From Primulina eburnea (Eukaryota; Streptophyta; Magnoliopsida; Lamiales; Gesneriaceae), in the NCBI RefSeq assembly GCF_022965805.1, contig NC_133101.1, positions 12,251,069 to 12,315,068 on the forward strand: a stretch of 64,000 nucleotides of DNA. The letters run 5' to 3'. The first letter of the stretch is position 1. The number at the start of each line of letters is the position of its first letter. The notes beneath the pieces are model-generated. The model ran no database searches, was not told where the DNA came from, and worked only from the letters and a program-made list of their open reading frames with translations. A program made the translations under genes and the position numbers. Positions 21,957-34,000 of this stretch are shown piece by piece.

Positions 21957-24708
21957 TGTAACATACCGTACTTTTTACTACTTAAAAATTTGCGGAAAAA
22001 TTTAAAATTTTCTTGTTTGTAAAATAATCTCCAACATATGCCATAAAGTATCACAACCAATTCCCCATACAATATGATCATTCCAAACATTGACTAATAA
22101 AATTTGTTCACAAACCACTTTCTCAAAATATTTTCCATCAACATAAAAATTCTAATAATTTAAACATTTCATAAAACTTAAACATGGCGGTCCTCGGGTC
22201 TAGCCTTCCGCTCAGTCCAAGCCTGCCCCTTGTTCGCCACCTCCTGTCTCCTCCTCAAGATACTCACTTGCATCGATCAAGTCTAGTGAGTCTAAAGACT
22301 CAACACGTATAAACTGGGAATAACGAGTACTACATAATAAAATCGCATACATCTTTAAAATATAATATACATAACTCGAAACATGAACTTTCATACTAAA
22401 CTTGAACATACGTACATACATACTTTGACGTGCCATCATCATAAACTAACATACTTGCATACTTGAACATACGTAACTTCATCATTTTCGTAGAGGATGT
22501 TTCAAAGCAAGTGACCCATAACATAATAAATTCCTGATCAGACATACCACAGTACTGGGCTGACAGGGACGTATCCACTACCACATACATAAGATCCCCG
22601 TTCATAATTTAACGGGCTGGTTGGTCCCCGTTCATAATTTAACGCTTTCCAACCTCGATCTAACCCGTTCATAATTTAACGGGCGGATTGGTCCCCGTTC
22701 ATAATTTAACGCTTTCCAATCCTAACATAATTTGGTCACAAGACATTTAGCATACCTCCAAAAACTTAAAATATTTTCTTTGCACGTCATCATACTTACT
22801 TGGCGTTGAGGGATTCGTTGGACTTCGATCGGGGCCGTTGCTGCACATACTAACATGAATTTAAAATACTTAACTTGCATGTCTTAGACGTAGGTACTTG
22901 AGCTCACCACCAAAGTGAAAAAGTAGCTTATGACATTCTAGTTCGCTCCGGACTTGACCTCGTATAATTATCGTACTAAACCATGACATAAAACCATAAA
23001 AACAAATCCTATATTTTTACATAAATAAATTTAAACCAAGGTGCTAAACCATGATATAGAACCCCGAAGCAAATCCTAAAAAATTTTAAAAAATAAAATA
23101 AAAATAAAAATAAAATAATTTTTTTTAAATTTTATTATTATTTTTTTAAAAGGGGTACACGACCCCTACGGGTCCGGGTAGGCTCGAGAAAATCGAATTT
23201 TTGAAGGAAAACGGACACGGACTCCGTGTAGGGGTCCGGGTAGACACTGGACTTTCATACTCACGAAAATTCACTAACTTATTCATTCACCATTTCAATC
23301 CAAGCCTAAGGACCATGAACTAACACTTCAAGACTCATCCTAGGATGTTATTACATTGATTCAAACCCATACAAACACACCGAACGTTCCCAAACATCGA
23401 CAAGTAACTTCAATACAACCATAACCCGCAATTCGGCATCGTTTCGATTCCTACGACTTCTATTACATCCCAAGCCAATCCCGACCCAAACGAACCACCA
23501 AATAACACCTAAATACATCTCATAACATATCTAAATGCAGTAGCACAAGCCCGTCGATGCCCAACGAAGCCTGCAACAATTAACTTCAAGAACATAATCA
23601 ACATCAACAATTTCTGCAAAACAGTTTGAGCAGGCCCACGAAAAATATCATAACTCACTCAATTTTTATCCAAATGACTCGAATTTTATATCAAATCGAA
23701 GGTATCGAAAAGTTCTACATTTGTTTAGTTGAAAATTTTCTCAAAATCTCGACCGAGAATTCGCAGTTTTAACAAGAACAGTAAAAACGTGATTTAGATC
23801 TAAAAATTCTCCTTCAAAATCGATCCAAACAATTAACTGCTCAAACTATGAACATCATACATGAATTTTACGCATAAAACAACGCAACACATAATATGAC
23901 ATGATCAACGCAGCAAAAGAGAGATTATACGTGCCTTTGATGATTAAACAATACCGAAACGACTACACCGAAGCGGAGACGGAGCGAGAGATGATCCGGG
24001 ACGAAGGTGGCTCGATTTTCTTGAAGTAAACTCAACAAAATATTGCTGGAAATTTCAGAGGGAAGGAACGATTGCTGAAGAAGAAGTTGGAGAGGAGAGA
24101 AATGATATAGAGATTGATGGAGGAGAGTTTAAAGAAAAATTCTCTTCTCTCCTTAGTTAAATAAAATAATAAACATGTGTGTTTTGTTTATAATGAAGGG
24201 GTGTGTGTATACGTGTATGAGTGTGTGTGAAAAGGTGTTGGAATAATTGAATATTTTAATATGTGTGTGTGGTGTGTAATAAACCACCTAATTAGTAATT
24301 ATAAAGTATTTTTAAATAAATAAATCATGCTAATAAAAATGTTAACAAATCAACAAATTAATAAAATTCTAATCCCATAATAAATTTACTAAAATCCCCT
24401 AATTGATAAACTTTAAAAGTTTAAAAATCCTAAAATGACTTAATATTTAAATTAGGCTTTAAAAATATTAAAACTTCATAAATTATTTAAAATGCCTCAA
24501 ACCTAACTTAAAATAAAATACCACAATTAAAGTCACTAAAAATCATCCCGGTCTCCTTTCCTCGATCCCGCCTCGAAAAATCGTCTGAAACATAAAACTC
24601 AAGAAAACATTTTAACGTAGATCAATTAAACATAAATATTAAAATAATGAAATTTCATAAATTAAATAAATGCATAGATTTTACGTATACTGATTTTTGG
24701 GCTTTACA
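21957..24708 (-). repeat. 5' LTR of gypsy B
   Basis: Starts TGTAACATACCG and ends GGGCTTTACA, matching 14337-17087 with sparse substitutions. Differences concentrate in an A/T homopolymer run and the GC-rich palindrome (about 23080-23245). The GAGTCTAAAGACTC palindrome lies at 22288-22301. Confidence 0.93.
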
Positions 24709-24713
24709 ATAAG

Positions 24714-25920
24714 CTTTACTCACTGATGAATAACCAAGAAATATTCCTGCTGCAGATTTAGCATCAAATGCTTTTAAAAATGTTTTACCATTGTCGAGTA
24801 TAAAACATCTGCAGCCGAATATTTTAAAGTAAAAACCACACTCTTTCTTCCATGCCAGATCTCATAAGGTGTTTTCATATGATTCTTATTAATCATTGAT
24901 CTGTTTTGAGTGTAACACGCAGTGTTCACTACTTCTGCCCAAAATCTTTGAGAGATACCAGAATCAGCAAGCATTGTTCTAGCAGCTTCTTTGAGGGTCC
25001 CGTTTCTCCTTTCATCTACACCATTTTGTTGAGGAGTTCTAGTTGCTGAGAACTCATGCCTGATTCCGGTATTCTCTAAATAATTTGAAAGAATTTGATT
25101 GATGAATTCAGTTCCTCGATCAGATCCGATTCTATCAATTCCAACTGATTTTTCATTTGATAATCTTTTGAAAAGCTTAATCAGTTGAGCAGCAGTTTGG
25201 TCTTTGGATTTGAGAAATAAAACCCAAGTAAATCTTGAAAAATCGTCTACAACCACCAAGGTGTATTTCATTCCCCCTAAGCTCATGACTGGTATTGGAC
25301 CAAATAGATCCATATGTAACATGCTCTAAGCATCGGGAAGAAGATTTACGACCCTTGTTCTTAAAAGAAGATTTGATTTGTTTACCAAACTGACATGCCG
25401 AGCAAATTTTATCTTTTGTAAAATCTATTATGGGTAGTCCAGTAACAAGATCGTGGTTACTCAAATATGCAATAGATTTGAAATTCAAGTGGTTTAACCT
25501 CTTATGCCACAACCAGTTTTTAGAAGATTTTGAAGCAATAAAACATACTGGTGCATAAGGTTGATCATTCCAACTGTCTTTGTAAGTGTTTCCACATCTT
25601 TTGCTAGTTAGAATAATCTCATCAGTAGAGCTTTTGACTGAACATAAGTTTTTGTCAAATAGAACTGAAAATCCATTATCGCATAACTGACTGATGCAGA
25701 TCAGATTATACTTAATATTCTCAACTAATAAGACATCATTGATGATAAAGTTACCATGGATAAGCTTACCCTTACCCACTGTTTTACCTTTGGAGTTGTC
25801 TCCAAAACTGATGTTTGGACCAGTGCACTTGATCAGTTGGGATAGTAAGTTTGCATCTCCTGTTATATGTCTTGAACATCCACTGTCTAAATACCAGACT
25901 GATTCTTTGCTAGTACCTGT
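24714..25920 (-). pseudogene. copia-1 protease, GAG-pre-integrase and integrase
   Basis: Protease: the active-site text WYLDSGCSRHITGDAN is at about 25850-25895, then SFGDNSKG and GKLIHGNF. The pre-integrase zinc-binding part has WHKRLNHLNFK and CSACQFGKQ (25370-25530). Integrase (24774-25322) has HMDLFGPIPVMSLGG, VVVDDFSRFTWV, SDRGTEF and TPQQNGVDERRN, giving the DDE triad, though the usual Ala before the catalytic Glu is Asp. A frame break lies at about 25320. The segment ends at the target duplication ATAAG where gypsy B entered; the same protein resumes at 14336. Confidence 0.9.
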
Positions 25921-25999
25921 TACCTACATTCACACACAATGTATAACTTTGGTACCCATATCTATTTGGGTCCTAAACGGATTAGTCCCTTAGTCTAAC

Positions 26000-26873
26000 T
26001 GACTGTCCAGTTACCGTATTCCAAATGGTCTTTCTTGACTTGTGTGTGCCTTGTGTGTAGTGTGTAAGTGAGACAACATGTGATTTTGCCCTGTTCGACT
26101 GATTGTTCAGCCAATATTTCTTCTGAATTGGCTTACTGTTATGGTAATTGGAATGACCCCTTGAGTAATTTTTTGAAAAACGTTTTGTTGACTGGCTACG
26201 TGAGTCAGTTGAAGTATTTGGACTATAACCAGTACCATGTCTATTAGCCTTGTTGTTTTTTCTTTCAGTTGGTTGTTCAATCAGTTTACTTGGCTATATT
26301 TGTTCTTGTACCATAACTGATTTAACAAAGTGAATATATTTCCCTTTGTTCATATTCAGTTTTGGCTGAGTATCATTGGATGACATCTCATCTTGACTGC
26401 TGAACCCTAAACACGTTTTATCACTTACTGCTTTCTAAGAGCTCTGTATATTAGTAAAGGTATCAGATGATTTATTCCAAGCCTGAATAAGCTCAGTGTG
26501 CTTTGAATTTTCCAGCATCAACTTTTGAATCATTAATTGATTCCTGCTCTTTTCAGTATTAAGCTCAGCAATCTCCCTTCTTAGACTCAACATATCAACT
26601 GATTCTTCAGTTTTAGTCTTGTTGTCAATGGGATCAGTTTGCTTTGCTTTGGCTTTTTCAAAAGATAAAGCAAGTTTTTTATTACTCACTAACCATGTCA
26701 TGAAGAGCTGAAATGAGTTCATCTCTTGTGAAATCAGTAGAGCTAAAATCAAATACCTGCTGACTGCTGGACTCCACCTCTATGTCATCAGCCATCATAC
26801 ATTGTACTTCTTCTTCTTCATCACTGGAACTGTATGAGATTTCTGGTTCTGACTCTTCGCTGTCAGATTCTGC
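26000..26873 (-). pseudogene. copia-1 gag C-terminal region, coiled-coil type
   Basis: The frame 26435-26752 encodes a Lys/Glu/Leu-rich helix (SFEKAKAKQTDP, LSLRREIAELNTEKS) that aligns with copia-2 31900-32150. Below it (26000-26430) the Asn/Ser/Lys-rich tail is readable but broken by stops. Gag of this family thus extends well past its zinc knuckle. The gag stop TAG is at 25962-25964, shared with copia-2. Confidence 0.75.
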
Positions 26874-27915
26874 CTATTTATCTTTGCTCTCTTCAGCTAA
26901 GAGTACCTCATGTTTCTTTCTGTAAGGCTTCTTTTCATCCTTAGATCTCCTCTTGTGCTCATAGGATTTCTTCTTTCTTTCAGTTGGAGCTTGACTGTCC
27001 TTCTTAGCTTTGGGAAAGTCAGCAATAAAATGACCTGGTTTACCACAGTTGTAACATGCACTTGATTCTTCTCTGGAGTTGTTTCTCTGGTAGTGCTTTT
27101 GGAAGTTCCCTTGATTTTTTCTCATTAACCTTCCAAATTTCTTGACAAACAATGACATGGCGTCATTGCTTAGTTGATCGACAGCTTTTTCAACTGAACC
27201 AGTTGGTTCTGTTCTTACAGCAGCTAATGCAGTAGTGGCTGCTGGTGTAGAGGGTTCACCTTCCCGAGTTTGCAGCTCAAACTCATAAGCCTTTAGATCA
27301 GCAAATAGATCATGAAGCTCAACTTTGTATAAGTCTTTGGACTCTCTCATTGCCATAATTTTGACATCCCATTCTTTGGGAAGACCCCTGATTACTTTCA
27401 ATGCCACCTCTTTGTTTGTATACACTTTTCCATGTGCATTTAGCTCATTTATGATGCAGCTGGTTCTTTCATCATATTCATGCATTGTTTCTCCAGCTTT
27501 CATCTTGATGTTGTCAAACTTCTGCACAGCAACAGAAAGTTTGTTTTCCTTGGTTTGTTCATTTCCTTCGCACAGATGGATCAACTTCTCCCAAATCTCT
27601 TTGGCTGTCTTGCACATCTTGATTTTACTGAACGTTACTTTGTCCAGTGTTTTATACAATATATTCTTTGCTACATTGTCAAGATTCGCTTTTCTCTTAT
27701 CCTCAGCAGTCCACTCATCTCTAGGTTTTTCAATTCTATGAGGTGCCCACGTCAGTGATTGGGACTGCTGTGTTTGCTTTGAGAATTTTCATTGGTCCGT
27801 CAGTTATGACGTACCACATGTCATCGTCTTGTGCAGCTAAGTGTGCCTGCATCCTAATTTTCCAGTCATCAAAATCTTCCCTGGAAAACATAGGGATCTT
27901 GTTGAATGAAGACAT
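26874..27915 (-). pseudogene. copia-1 gag (UBN2-type) with a broken zinc knuckle
   Basis: ATG at 27913-27915 begins MSSFNKIPMFSREDFDDWK, followed by the typical copia gag text (DEWTAEDKRKANLDNVAKNIL, IWEKLIHLCEGNEQTKENKL, MKAGETMHEYDERTS, VIRGLPKEWD). A one-base insertion near 27749 breaks the frame. The nucleocapsid knuckle reads CYNCGKPGHFIADF: the final Cys of CX2CX4HX4C has become Phe, which should abolish zinc binding. A Lys/Arg-rich tail follows. It forms the particle shell and packages RNA in a working element. Confidence 0.88.
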
Positions 27916-27958
27916 GGTGAATCAGTTTGAGTGTAGATATTCTTTGACAAGATAGAAC

Positions 27959-27971
27959 CGCTCTGATACCA
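27959..27971 (-). other. primer-binding site of copia-1 (tRNA-Met)
   Basis: The minus strand reads TGGTATCAGAGCG two bases inside the 5' LTR, which ends CCTTCA. This fixes the element's orientation. Confidence 0.88.
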
Positions 27972-27973
27972 CT

Positions 27974-28965
27974 TGAAGGAATCGGTTAACTGGATGGGAA
28001 GTGTTTAGAGGGGGGGGGGGGGGGGGGGGTTGAATAAACACTTTACTGATTTTAAAAATTCTTCGAAGATAGAGTTCAGTTTTGTTACAAACTGACTCTA
28101 AGTATCTTGCCAGTCAATAATAATCAGTTAAACTGATGAAACAATTGCGGAATAAACACTGAATAAGAGATAAAATATCTAACTGAAAAGAATAACTAAA
28201 ATAAACGAGAGTATAACTGAAATAAAAGAACACAGATTGTTTCTGGATGTTCGGAGACTTGAATAACTCCTACGTCACCCCTTCTATCACGGAGATAGGA
28301 TATTCACTAAAAGACTTTGATCAAATACAATGAAATGCACTAACCCACTTCAGTATGGACTTATCAATGGCCAAAACTGAAACTCTTAGTATACAACACT
28401 TTCTACAGATCGTAACTGATCTTAGCACAGCTTATGAAATCTATCAAAGATTGCAGAGTGCTTTACAAGCTCAATAACGTAGCCTTGAATGCTACTGATG
28501 TAACTGATAAGCGTGAGCTTTAGATTACTGAACGTGAGTAAATGTTTCAGCAGAGTAACAACAAGTAGAATAGAGTAGTTGAATCGTTGTTTTTCTCAGC
28601 TGCTCTCTTAGCTATTTATAGGCTTCTCTTTCAACGGTAACATTAACTGCTTGTTTGAATATTATATCCGTTGAATTGCCACGTCAATATTCTCTGACAG
28701 TCGTACACTGCAAATTCTGATATGCGTCGTTCCACTACTGTTGCAGTTTAGCCTGTACTATTTGTCGGTTGTCGCAATCAATTGATGACGTGTTCAGCTG
28801 AAGGATCACCTGCAGAACATTGGCTAACCCACTAACTTTGCTGAATGTTTAGTTAGTTCAGTTACGTTTTCGAGGTGCATATTAACAAGATGAATTCAGT
28901 TGCTTGGTTCAGTTTGTTCGGTCAGTTGATTATTTTTGTCAAACTCCGAAATATAGTTTCCAACA
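27974..28965 (-). repeat. 5' LTR of copia-1
   Basis: 992 bp, from TGTTGGAAAC (minus strand, at 28965) to CCTTCA (27974). A TATAAATA box on the minus strand at 28613-28620 is the likely promoter of the genomic RNA. A run of 20 G occupies 28010-28029. Confidence 0.92.
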
Positions 28966-29986
28966 ATGGTTTATACCTTCCTTCGTCATGGTGAAGATGC
29001 GACCCTGCACCTTCTCTTTACTCGATCTCCTAGGACAGTCCTTGGCAATATGACCTGCAGTACCACATCGGTAGCAAGTATAAGTACCAAATCTGCACTC
29101 ACCCCTGTGATGCCTACTGCACTTGGGACACAACGGCTTCTCTGGATCAAATGGGTTTGTCGGTGCTTTGGAACTCGGCTCCATCTTGCCTTTCCCCTTG
29201 TAACTGTCTTTATCTCTTTTGCTCGAACTCTGACCTCTATGAGCAATAGCATGCTGCCTCGCTTGTCTCTCTCTAGCAATATCTTTCTCATCTTGCTCAG
29301 CTAACAGTGCTTTAGATACAATTTCTTAAAATGTCACCGCCTTAGACATATTGATGTCTCTTCAGATTTCTGCTCGGAGTCCTCTAATGAAATGAGCACC
29401 CTTGTCCTTGTCATTAGAAGCAATATACGGGGCAAACAGACAGCCCTCTTCAAACTTCAAAATGTACTCATCAACATTCATACCTCCTTGACGCAGCTCT
29501 AAAAATTCAGTCACCTTCCGATCTCGAAGTGCATCTGAGAAATACTTGTCATAGAAAAGATCCGTGAAATTTTGCCATTTCAATGCCGAAACATCAAAAC
29601 CTACCTTGGTGGCATTCCACCATAAACGTGCAGCTTTGACTAGCATGAATACTGCACAACCAACTCTATCTTTGTCTTCATACTTGAGATGATCAAATAT
29701 CGCCTCAAGAGCTTCAATCCACTCTACAGCCACCAATGGATCAGTGCTTCCTGCAAACTCAGGCAGATCCATCCTCTTAAAACAGTAAAGATCCCATCAG
29801 TCCCAACTGCTTGAGCCACTTGGCCTCTCCCTTGGCCTCTACCTTGACCCGAACCTTGCAAACGGAGCAACTGTTGAATCTGCTCACTGTTAACCTTAGC
29901 TTGCTCTTTCATTAACTTGCCAAACTCGTCGACAACTTCGATGAGGAGCTATCCTCACCCTCTGAAGCTTTCCTCTTAGGAGGCAT
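28966..29986 (-). pseudogene. gypsy C gag, cut by copia-1
   Basis: ATG at 29984-29986 (MPPKRKASEGED) starts a Ty3/gypsy gag with frame breaks near 29910 and 29360. The gag domain is at 29362-29772 (FAGSTDPLVAVEWIEALE, ARLWWNAT, RQGGMNVDEYILKFEEG). The zinc-knuckle region is at 28966-29184: CSRHHRGEC then CYRCGTAGHIAKDC. Text stops at EGIN where the copia-1 LTR begins at 28965. It differs clearly from gypsy B gag, so this is a second gypsy family. The rest of the element lies left of the window. Confidence 0.88.
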
Positions 29987-30104
29987 TAGATCCTACAATG
30001 TGCTCATATAATACATATCAACTGATAACAATAATAGATGTAGAAGAAGACATACCCGGACCGTTGAAAGTAGACAAAGTAATATGCATTGTTCCGAAGA
30101 ACGT

Positions 30105-30117
30105 TGCTCTGATACCA
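30105..30117 (-). other. primer-binding site of gypsy C (tRNA-Met)
   Basis: The minus strand reads TGGTATCAGAGCA five bases from the LTR at 30123. It sets gypsy C on the minus strand, with its gag to the left. Confidence 0.82.
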
Positions 30118-30122
30118 CTTAA

Positions 30123-31896
30123 TGTAACACCCTCGACTTATTTCTTATAATGACAGCGGAATTTAAAATTTATTTGAAGGGAAGAAGGATTAAAAATTTC
30201 TTGACACAAACACATTTTCAATATATACAATCAAAAGTATATACTTGATCCATAAAGTGTTGCACCAAAATACAAAATATCATTTTGATCATGTATAGCA
30301 AAATATCTTCTTCCTTCCATCTTCTATGCATATGACCCCGGCTCCAATCAATGTCCTGGTCCGTCACTCTTATCTGCATCACATGAAATAACTGGAATGA
30401 GTTATAAAACTCAGCAAGTGGAACTCTTACATAGCAATGAACATGAATCATACTCTGAAAAACATGACTTTTAAATCATTAAATACCATCTAACTCTTGA
30501 AACGTGAATAATATAGTAGAACATGAACAATAACGATGGTATTTCTCTTTTCTCTGTTGGATTGATCTCTAAATAGTATCTCTGTCTCTGTACCTATATC
30601 CCATCGATATAAATCGATTACTCTGTCGGGATATAAGCCTATGGTTGTTGATCAACTAATTGCATGCAATCTCTGACTATTTATTTATCAATCCAATAAA
30701 TCATTTGAACTCTCTCTTGGACATTAAAACAAACACTTTGAATACTCTTCTCTTTTGCATTCTCTTTTATATAATTGAGACATATAAATGCCTCTAATAT
30801 ACAAAAAAGTGTATCCATACATAATATGAACCAAGTGGGAGGGAATAGCATATCAAAACCATTGAAATACAATACATATACATCATGTGAGCACAAGGAA
30901 TGAATTCCACTTACAACCCTTGGAGCACTTGATTTCCTAAACCTTGATGGAGATCCTACAACAATAAATCCAATAACTAACCATCAACACCCAAATAATA
31001 ACATTAGATAACCAAATAATCCCATACATCTATCACAACTATCATCCCTAACTCCACCATCTTCAATAACTCAAGAACCAGAAGAAAAACCACTTACCTT
31101 AGTCCCTCTTCCTTAGAAAGATGAAGTTCCAACTTCGGATTGAAGATTAATTGCTTGAATCAAAGGGAAAAAAGAAATAAATAAGAACCCTAGCCAAGAA
31201 CCGATGGAGAAGAGAAAGGGAGAAGAAGGAAAATGAGGAACAAATGGGTTTCATTCGAATTTATGCCTTAAAAACACCAAAAACACGCTTTTTACATTGT
31301 TGGCCGCCCGGGCGGACATCTTTCTCCGTCCGGGCGCGGAACTCTCGGCCAAAAATCATTTTTCTCGGACAAGGCCCGCCAGGGTGCACATGAATTCCCG
31401 CCCGGGCGCGCACACTGCGCACATCCACTGCAAAGATCGCTTCCGAAACGCCTCTTCCCTTCATAATTTGGAAATGTGGTAAACTACAAAGTTGTAGCTC
31501 TATGTCTTGGCTTGCATCTCCAATTAGATTCATGTCATTTGGAGGTCTGAGTAAAAAGTTATGCTCATTCTCCCAACATGTGTCATTGTAGGAACGCGAT
31601 ACGCACGACACACTTCGGGGCAATTTTGGCTTATCCTCCACAATGATTTGAACAAAACTCAAAATAAGAAAGTTGTACCCTTATTTCTTATCTTACCACT
31701 CCAATTGGCTCAACATACGAATTATCATGAATTAACTCGTAACGCCGCTACAATAACACTACACATCATCTATAACCAACAATACTATAAATCATAACTC
31801 GAAATTCTTAACATCCAACTATACTTAAACTTAATCAAATAGTCGATAAACACATGAAATCTTAAACTGTACCATTCATTAGGCTTGGATATTACA
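30123..31896 (-). repeat. 5' LTR of gypsy C
   Basis: About 1.77 kb, from TGTAACACCCTCG (30123) to GGATATTACA (31896). The right part (from about 31093) is homologous to LTR D (38514-39342). Beyond 31896 the sequence becomes copia-2 gag, so gypsy C inserted into copia-2. No protein-coding frame is credible here. Confidence 0.85.
31297..31440. repeat. GC-rich CCCGGGCG module in LTR C
   Basis: Repeated GCCCGGGCGG, GTCCGGGCGCGG and GCCCGGGCGCGC words interrupt AT-rich LTR sequence. The equivalent position of LTR D carries a different GC-rich repeat. Confidence 0.7.
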
Positions 31897-32640
31897 GTAA
31901 ATGAGTATCAAAAGCTTGCATCATCATTTGAGAAAATCAAAGCAAAGCAAACTGATCCCACAGACAATAAAACCAAAACTGATGAATCAGTTGATGGGTT
32001 GAGTCTAAAAAGGGAAATTGCTGAGTTAAAAGCAGAAAGAAACAAAGATCAGTCATTAATCCAGAAATTGATCCTTGAAAATTCAAAACAGACTGAACTT
32101 ATTCAGTCTTGGAATAAGTCATCTACTGCACTGAATGAGATGCAGAATTCACAGAAATTAGTTTATGATAAAACTGGTTTAGGGTTCAATACTCAAGGAG
32201 AAACGTATTCAAATGATACTCAACCAAAGCTGACAATAGACAAAGGGAAATACATTCACTTTGTCAAATCAGCAGTGGTACAAGAACAAATTGAGCCCAG
32301 TAAACTGATTGAGCAATCTACTGAGAATTTGAACAAGGCTAGAAGATATGGGATTGGTTATAGCCAAAAGCTCTCAACTGAATCACAAAGTCAGTCATCA
32401 AAAAGATTTCACAAAAACTATTCGAATGGCTATTCCAATTACTATAACTGCAAGCCAGTTCAGAAGAGATATAGACTGAACAATCAGTTGAATAACGCTA
32501 AAACACATATTGTATCATCAGTACACTACACAAGCACACAAAAATCGAGAAAAACCATTTGGAATACAGCTACTGGAAAGTCAGTGAAACTAATCCAAGT
32601 ATGGATTCCTAAGGGACTAATCAGTTCAGGACCCAAATAG
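31897..32640 (+). pseudogene. copia-2 gag C-terminal region
   Basis: An open frame from the junction to TAG at 32638-32640. It begins with a coiled-coil helix (SFEKIKAKQTDPTDNKTK, LSLKREIAELKAERN). A Ser/Asn/Gln-rich tail ends KGLISSGPK. The N-terminal capsid part and zinc knuckle are absent, lost to the gypsy C insertion. The stop sits at the same codon as in copia-1 (25962-25964). Confidence 0.8.
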
Positions 32641-32669
32641 ATATGGGTACCAAATTATATTATGTGTGA

Positions 32670-33272
32670 TTGCAGGTAACAGGTAAAAACAAGAACTCAA
32701 TATGGTATTTGGACAGTGGATGTTCGCGACATATGACAGGAGATGCAAATGTGCTATCTCAACTGATCAAATACAGTGATCCAAATATCAGTTTCGGGGA
32801 CAATTCCAAAGGTAGAACTGTGGGTAAGGGTAATCTTATCCATGGTAACTTTACTTTTAAAGATGTTATATTAGTAGAAAACCTAAAGTATAACTTGACC
32901 AGTATCAGTCAGTTATGCGACAGTGGATTCTCAGTACATTTTGACAAAAACTCGTGTTCAGTCAAAACTTCAACTGATGAAATCATACTAACAGGCAAAC
33001 GTTGTGGAAACACATATAAAGTCAGTTGGAATGATCAAACTTATGCACTAGTTTGTTTTATTGCTTCCAAATAATCTAAAAACTGGTTGTGGCATAAGAG
33101 GTTAAATCATTTAAACTTTAAAACCATTGCCTATCTGAGTAAACATGAACTTGTAACTGGTTTGCCCAAAATAGATTTTTCAAAAGAAAAACTTTGCTCT
33201 GCATGTCAGTATGGTAAACAAGTACGATCCTCTTTTAAAAAAAGGACTGTAAATCTTCATCCCGATGCTTAG
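32670..33272 (+). pseudogene. copia-2 protease and GAG-pre-integrase
   Basis: Pol text starts just after a splice-like TTGCAG at 32675: VTGKNKNSIWYLDSGCSRHM, the aspartic protease site, then SFGDNSKG and ISQLCDSGFSVHFD. A stop at 33073 interrupts the frame. The zinc-binding pre-integrase WHKRLNHLNFK and CSACQYGKQ follow (33087-33272). A frame change at about 33270 leads to integrase. Confidence 0.87.
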
Positions 33273-33277
33273 AACTG

Positions 33278-34000
33278 TTGCACATGGATCTCTTTGGTCC
33301 TATACCAGTCATGAGTTTAGGGGGAATTAAATACACCTTGGTAGTCGTAGATGATTTTTCAAGATTTACTTGGGTTATTTTTCTCAAATCTAAAGACCAT
33401 ACTGCTTCACAACTGATAAAACTCCTCAAAAGACTTTTAAATAAAAAATCAGTTGGAATTGATCGAATCAGATCTGATTGAGGAACTGAATTCATCAATC
33501 AAACTCTTTCAAATTTTCTAGAGGATGCTGGAATTAAGCATGAGCTCTCAGCAGCAAGAACTCCTCAGCAAAATGGTGTAGCTGAGAGAAGAAATCGGAC
33601 TCTTAAAGAAGCTGCTAGAATAATGCTTGTTGATTCTGGTATATCTCAAAGATTTTGGGCAGAGGCAGTAAACACTGCGTGTTATACTCAGAACAGATCA
33701 ATGATTAATAAGAATCATATGAAAACACCATATGAGATCTGGCATGGAAGAAAAAGTATAATTACTTACTTCAAAATATTTGGCTGCAGATGTTTTATTC
33801 TTGATAATGGTAAAAATTATTTAAAAGCATTTGATGCTAAATCTGCAGAGGGAATATATCTTGGATACTCATCAGTTAGTATAGCTTATAGAATCTTCAA
33901 CAAGAAAACATTAAATGATGAAGAATCTGTTCATGTTAATTTCGATGAAACTGAACTAACTGATAAGCCAACTGATCAAGTTGAGCTAGTTGATCGATTC
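33278..34000 (+). pseudogene. copia-2 integrase
   Basis: Catalytic DDE domain with HMDLFGPIPVMSLGG, VVVDDFSRFTWV, IRSD then GTEF (split by TGA at 33479, a CGA-to-TGA change relative to copia-1), and [15 protein letters not shown] with the intact catalytic Glu. The C-terminal part has [18 protein letters not shown] and AEGIYLGYS. One nonsense codon is the only visible damage. Confidence 0.9.

Larger units (their letters stand above)
14337..24708 (-). mobile_element. gypsy B: Ty3/gypsy chromovirus (Tekay/Del-like)
   Basis: A 10,372-bp element inserted in the integrase-RT linker of copia-1, with a perfect 5-bp target duplication ATAAG (14332-14336 and 24709-24713). LTRs of 2751 bp (14337-17087) and 2752 bp (21957-24708) enclose primer-binding site, gag, protease, RT, RNase H, integrase and a chromodomain-like tail, the chromovirus order. 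Near-equal LTR length and few differences point to a young insertion. The internal ORF nevertheless has several stops and frameshifts, so this copy cannot make all its proteins. Confidence 0.94.
1..28965 (-). mobile_element. Ty1/copia LTR retrotransposon copia-1 (Sirevirus-like), nested by two later insertions
   Basis: One minus-strand copia element: 5' LTR 27974-28965, primer-binding site, gag, protease, integrase, RT, RNase H, a third ORF, polypurine tract and 3' LTR 1-857 (about 135 bp cut by the window edge). Removing LARD A (1958-10458) and gypsy B (14337-24708) leaves about 10.1 kb, large for copia and in the size range of Sireviruses. Domain order GAG, PR, INT, RT, RH is diagnostic of copia. 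The right flank 28966-28970 (ATGGT) would be the target duplication, but its partner is outside the window. The coding region carries several stops and frameshifts, so this copy is defective. Placement in the Sirevirus clade is inference from size and the extra downstream ORF. Confidence 0.9.

Noticed and set aside
27325..27741. 138-codon plus-strand frame, hydrophobic, opposite copia-1 gag
   Set aside because: Reverse-strand shadow of gag; its hydrophobic character arises from the charged Lys/Glu codons read backwards.
31261..31662. 133-codon minus-strand frame in LTR C
   Set aside because: Lies across a GC-rich repeat module of an LTR; an open frame there is expected by chance.
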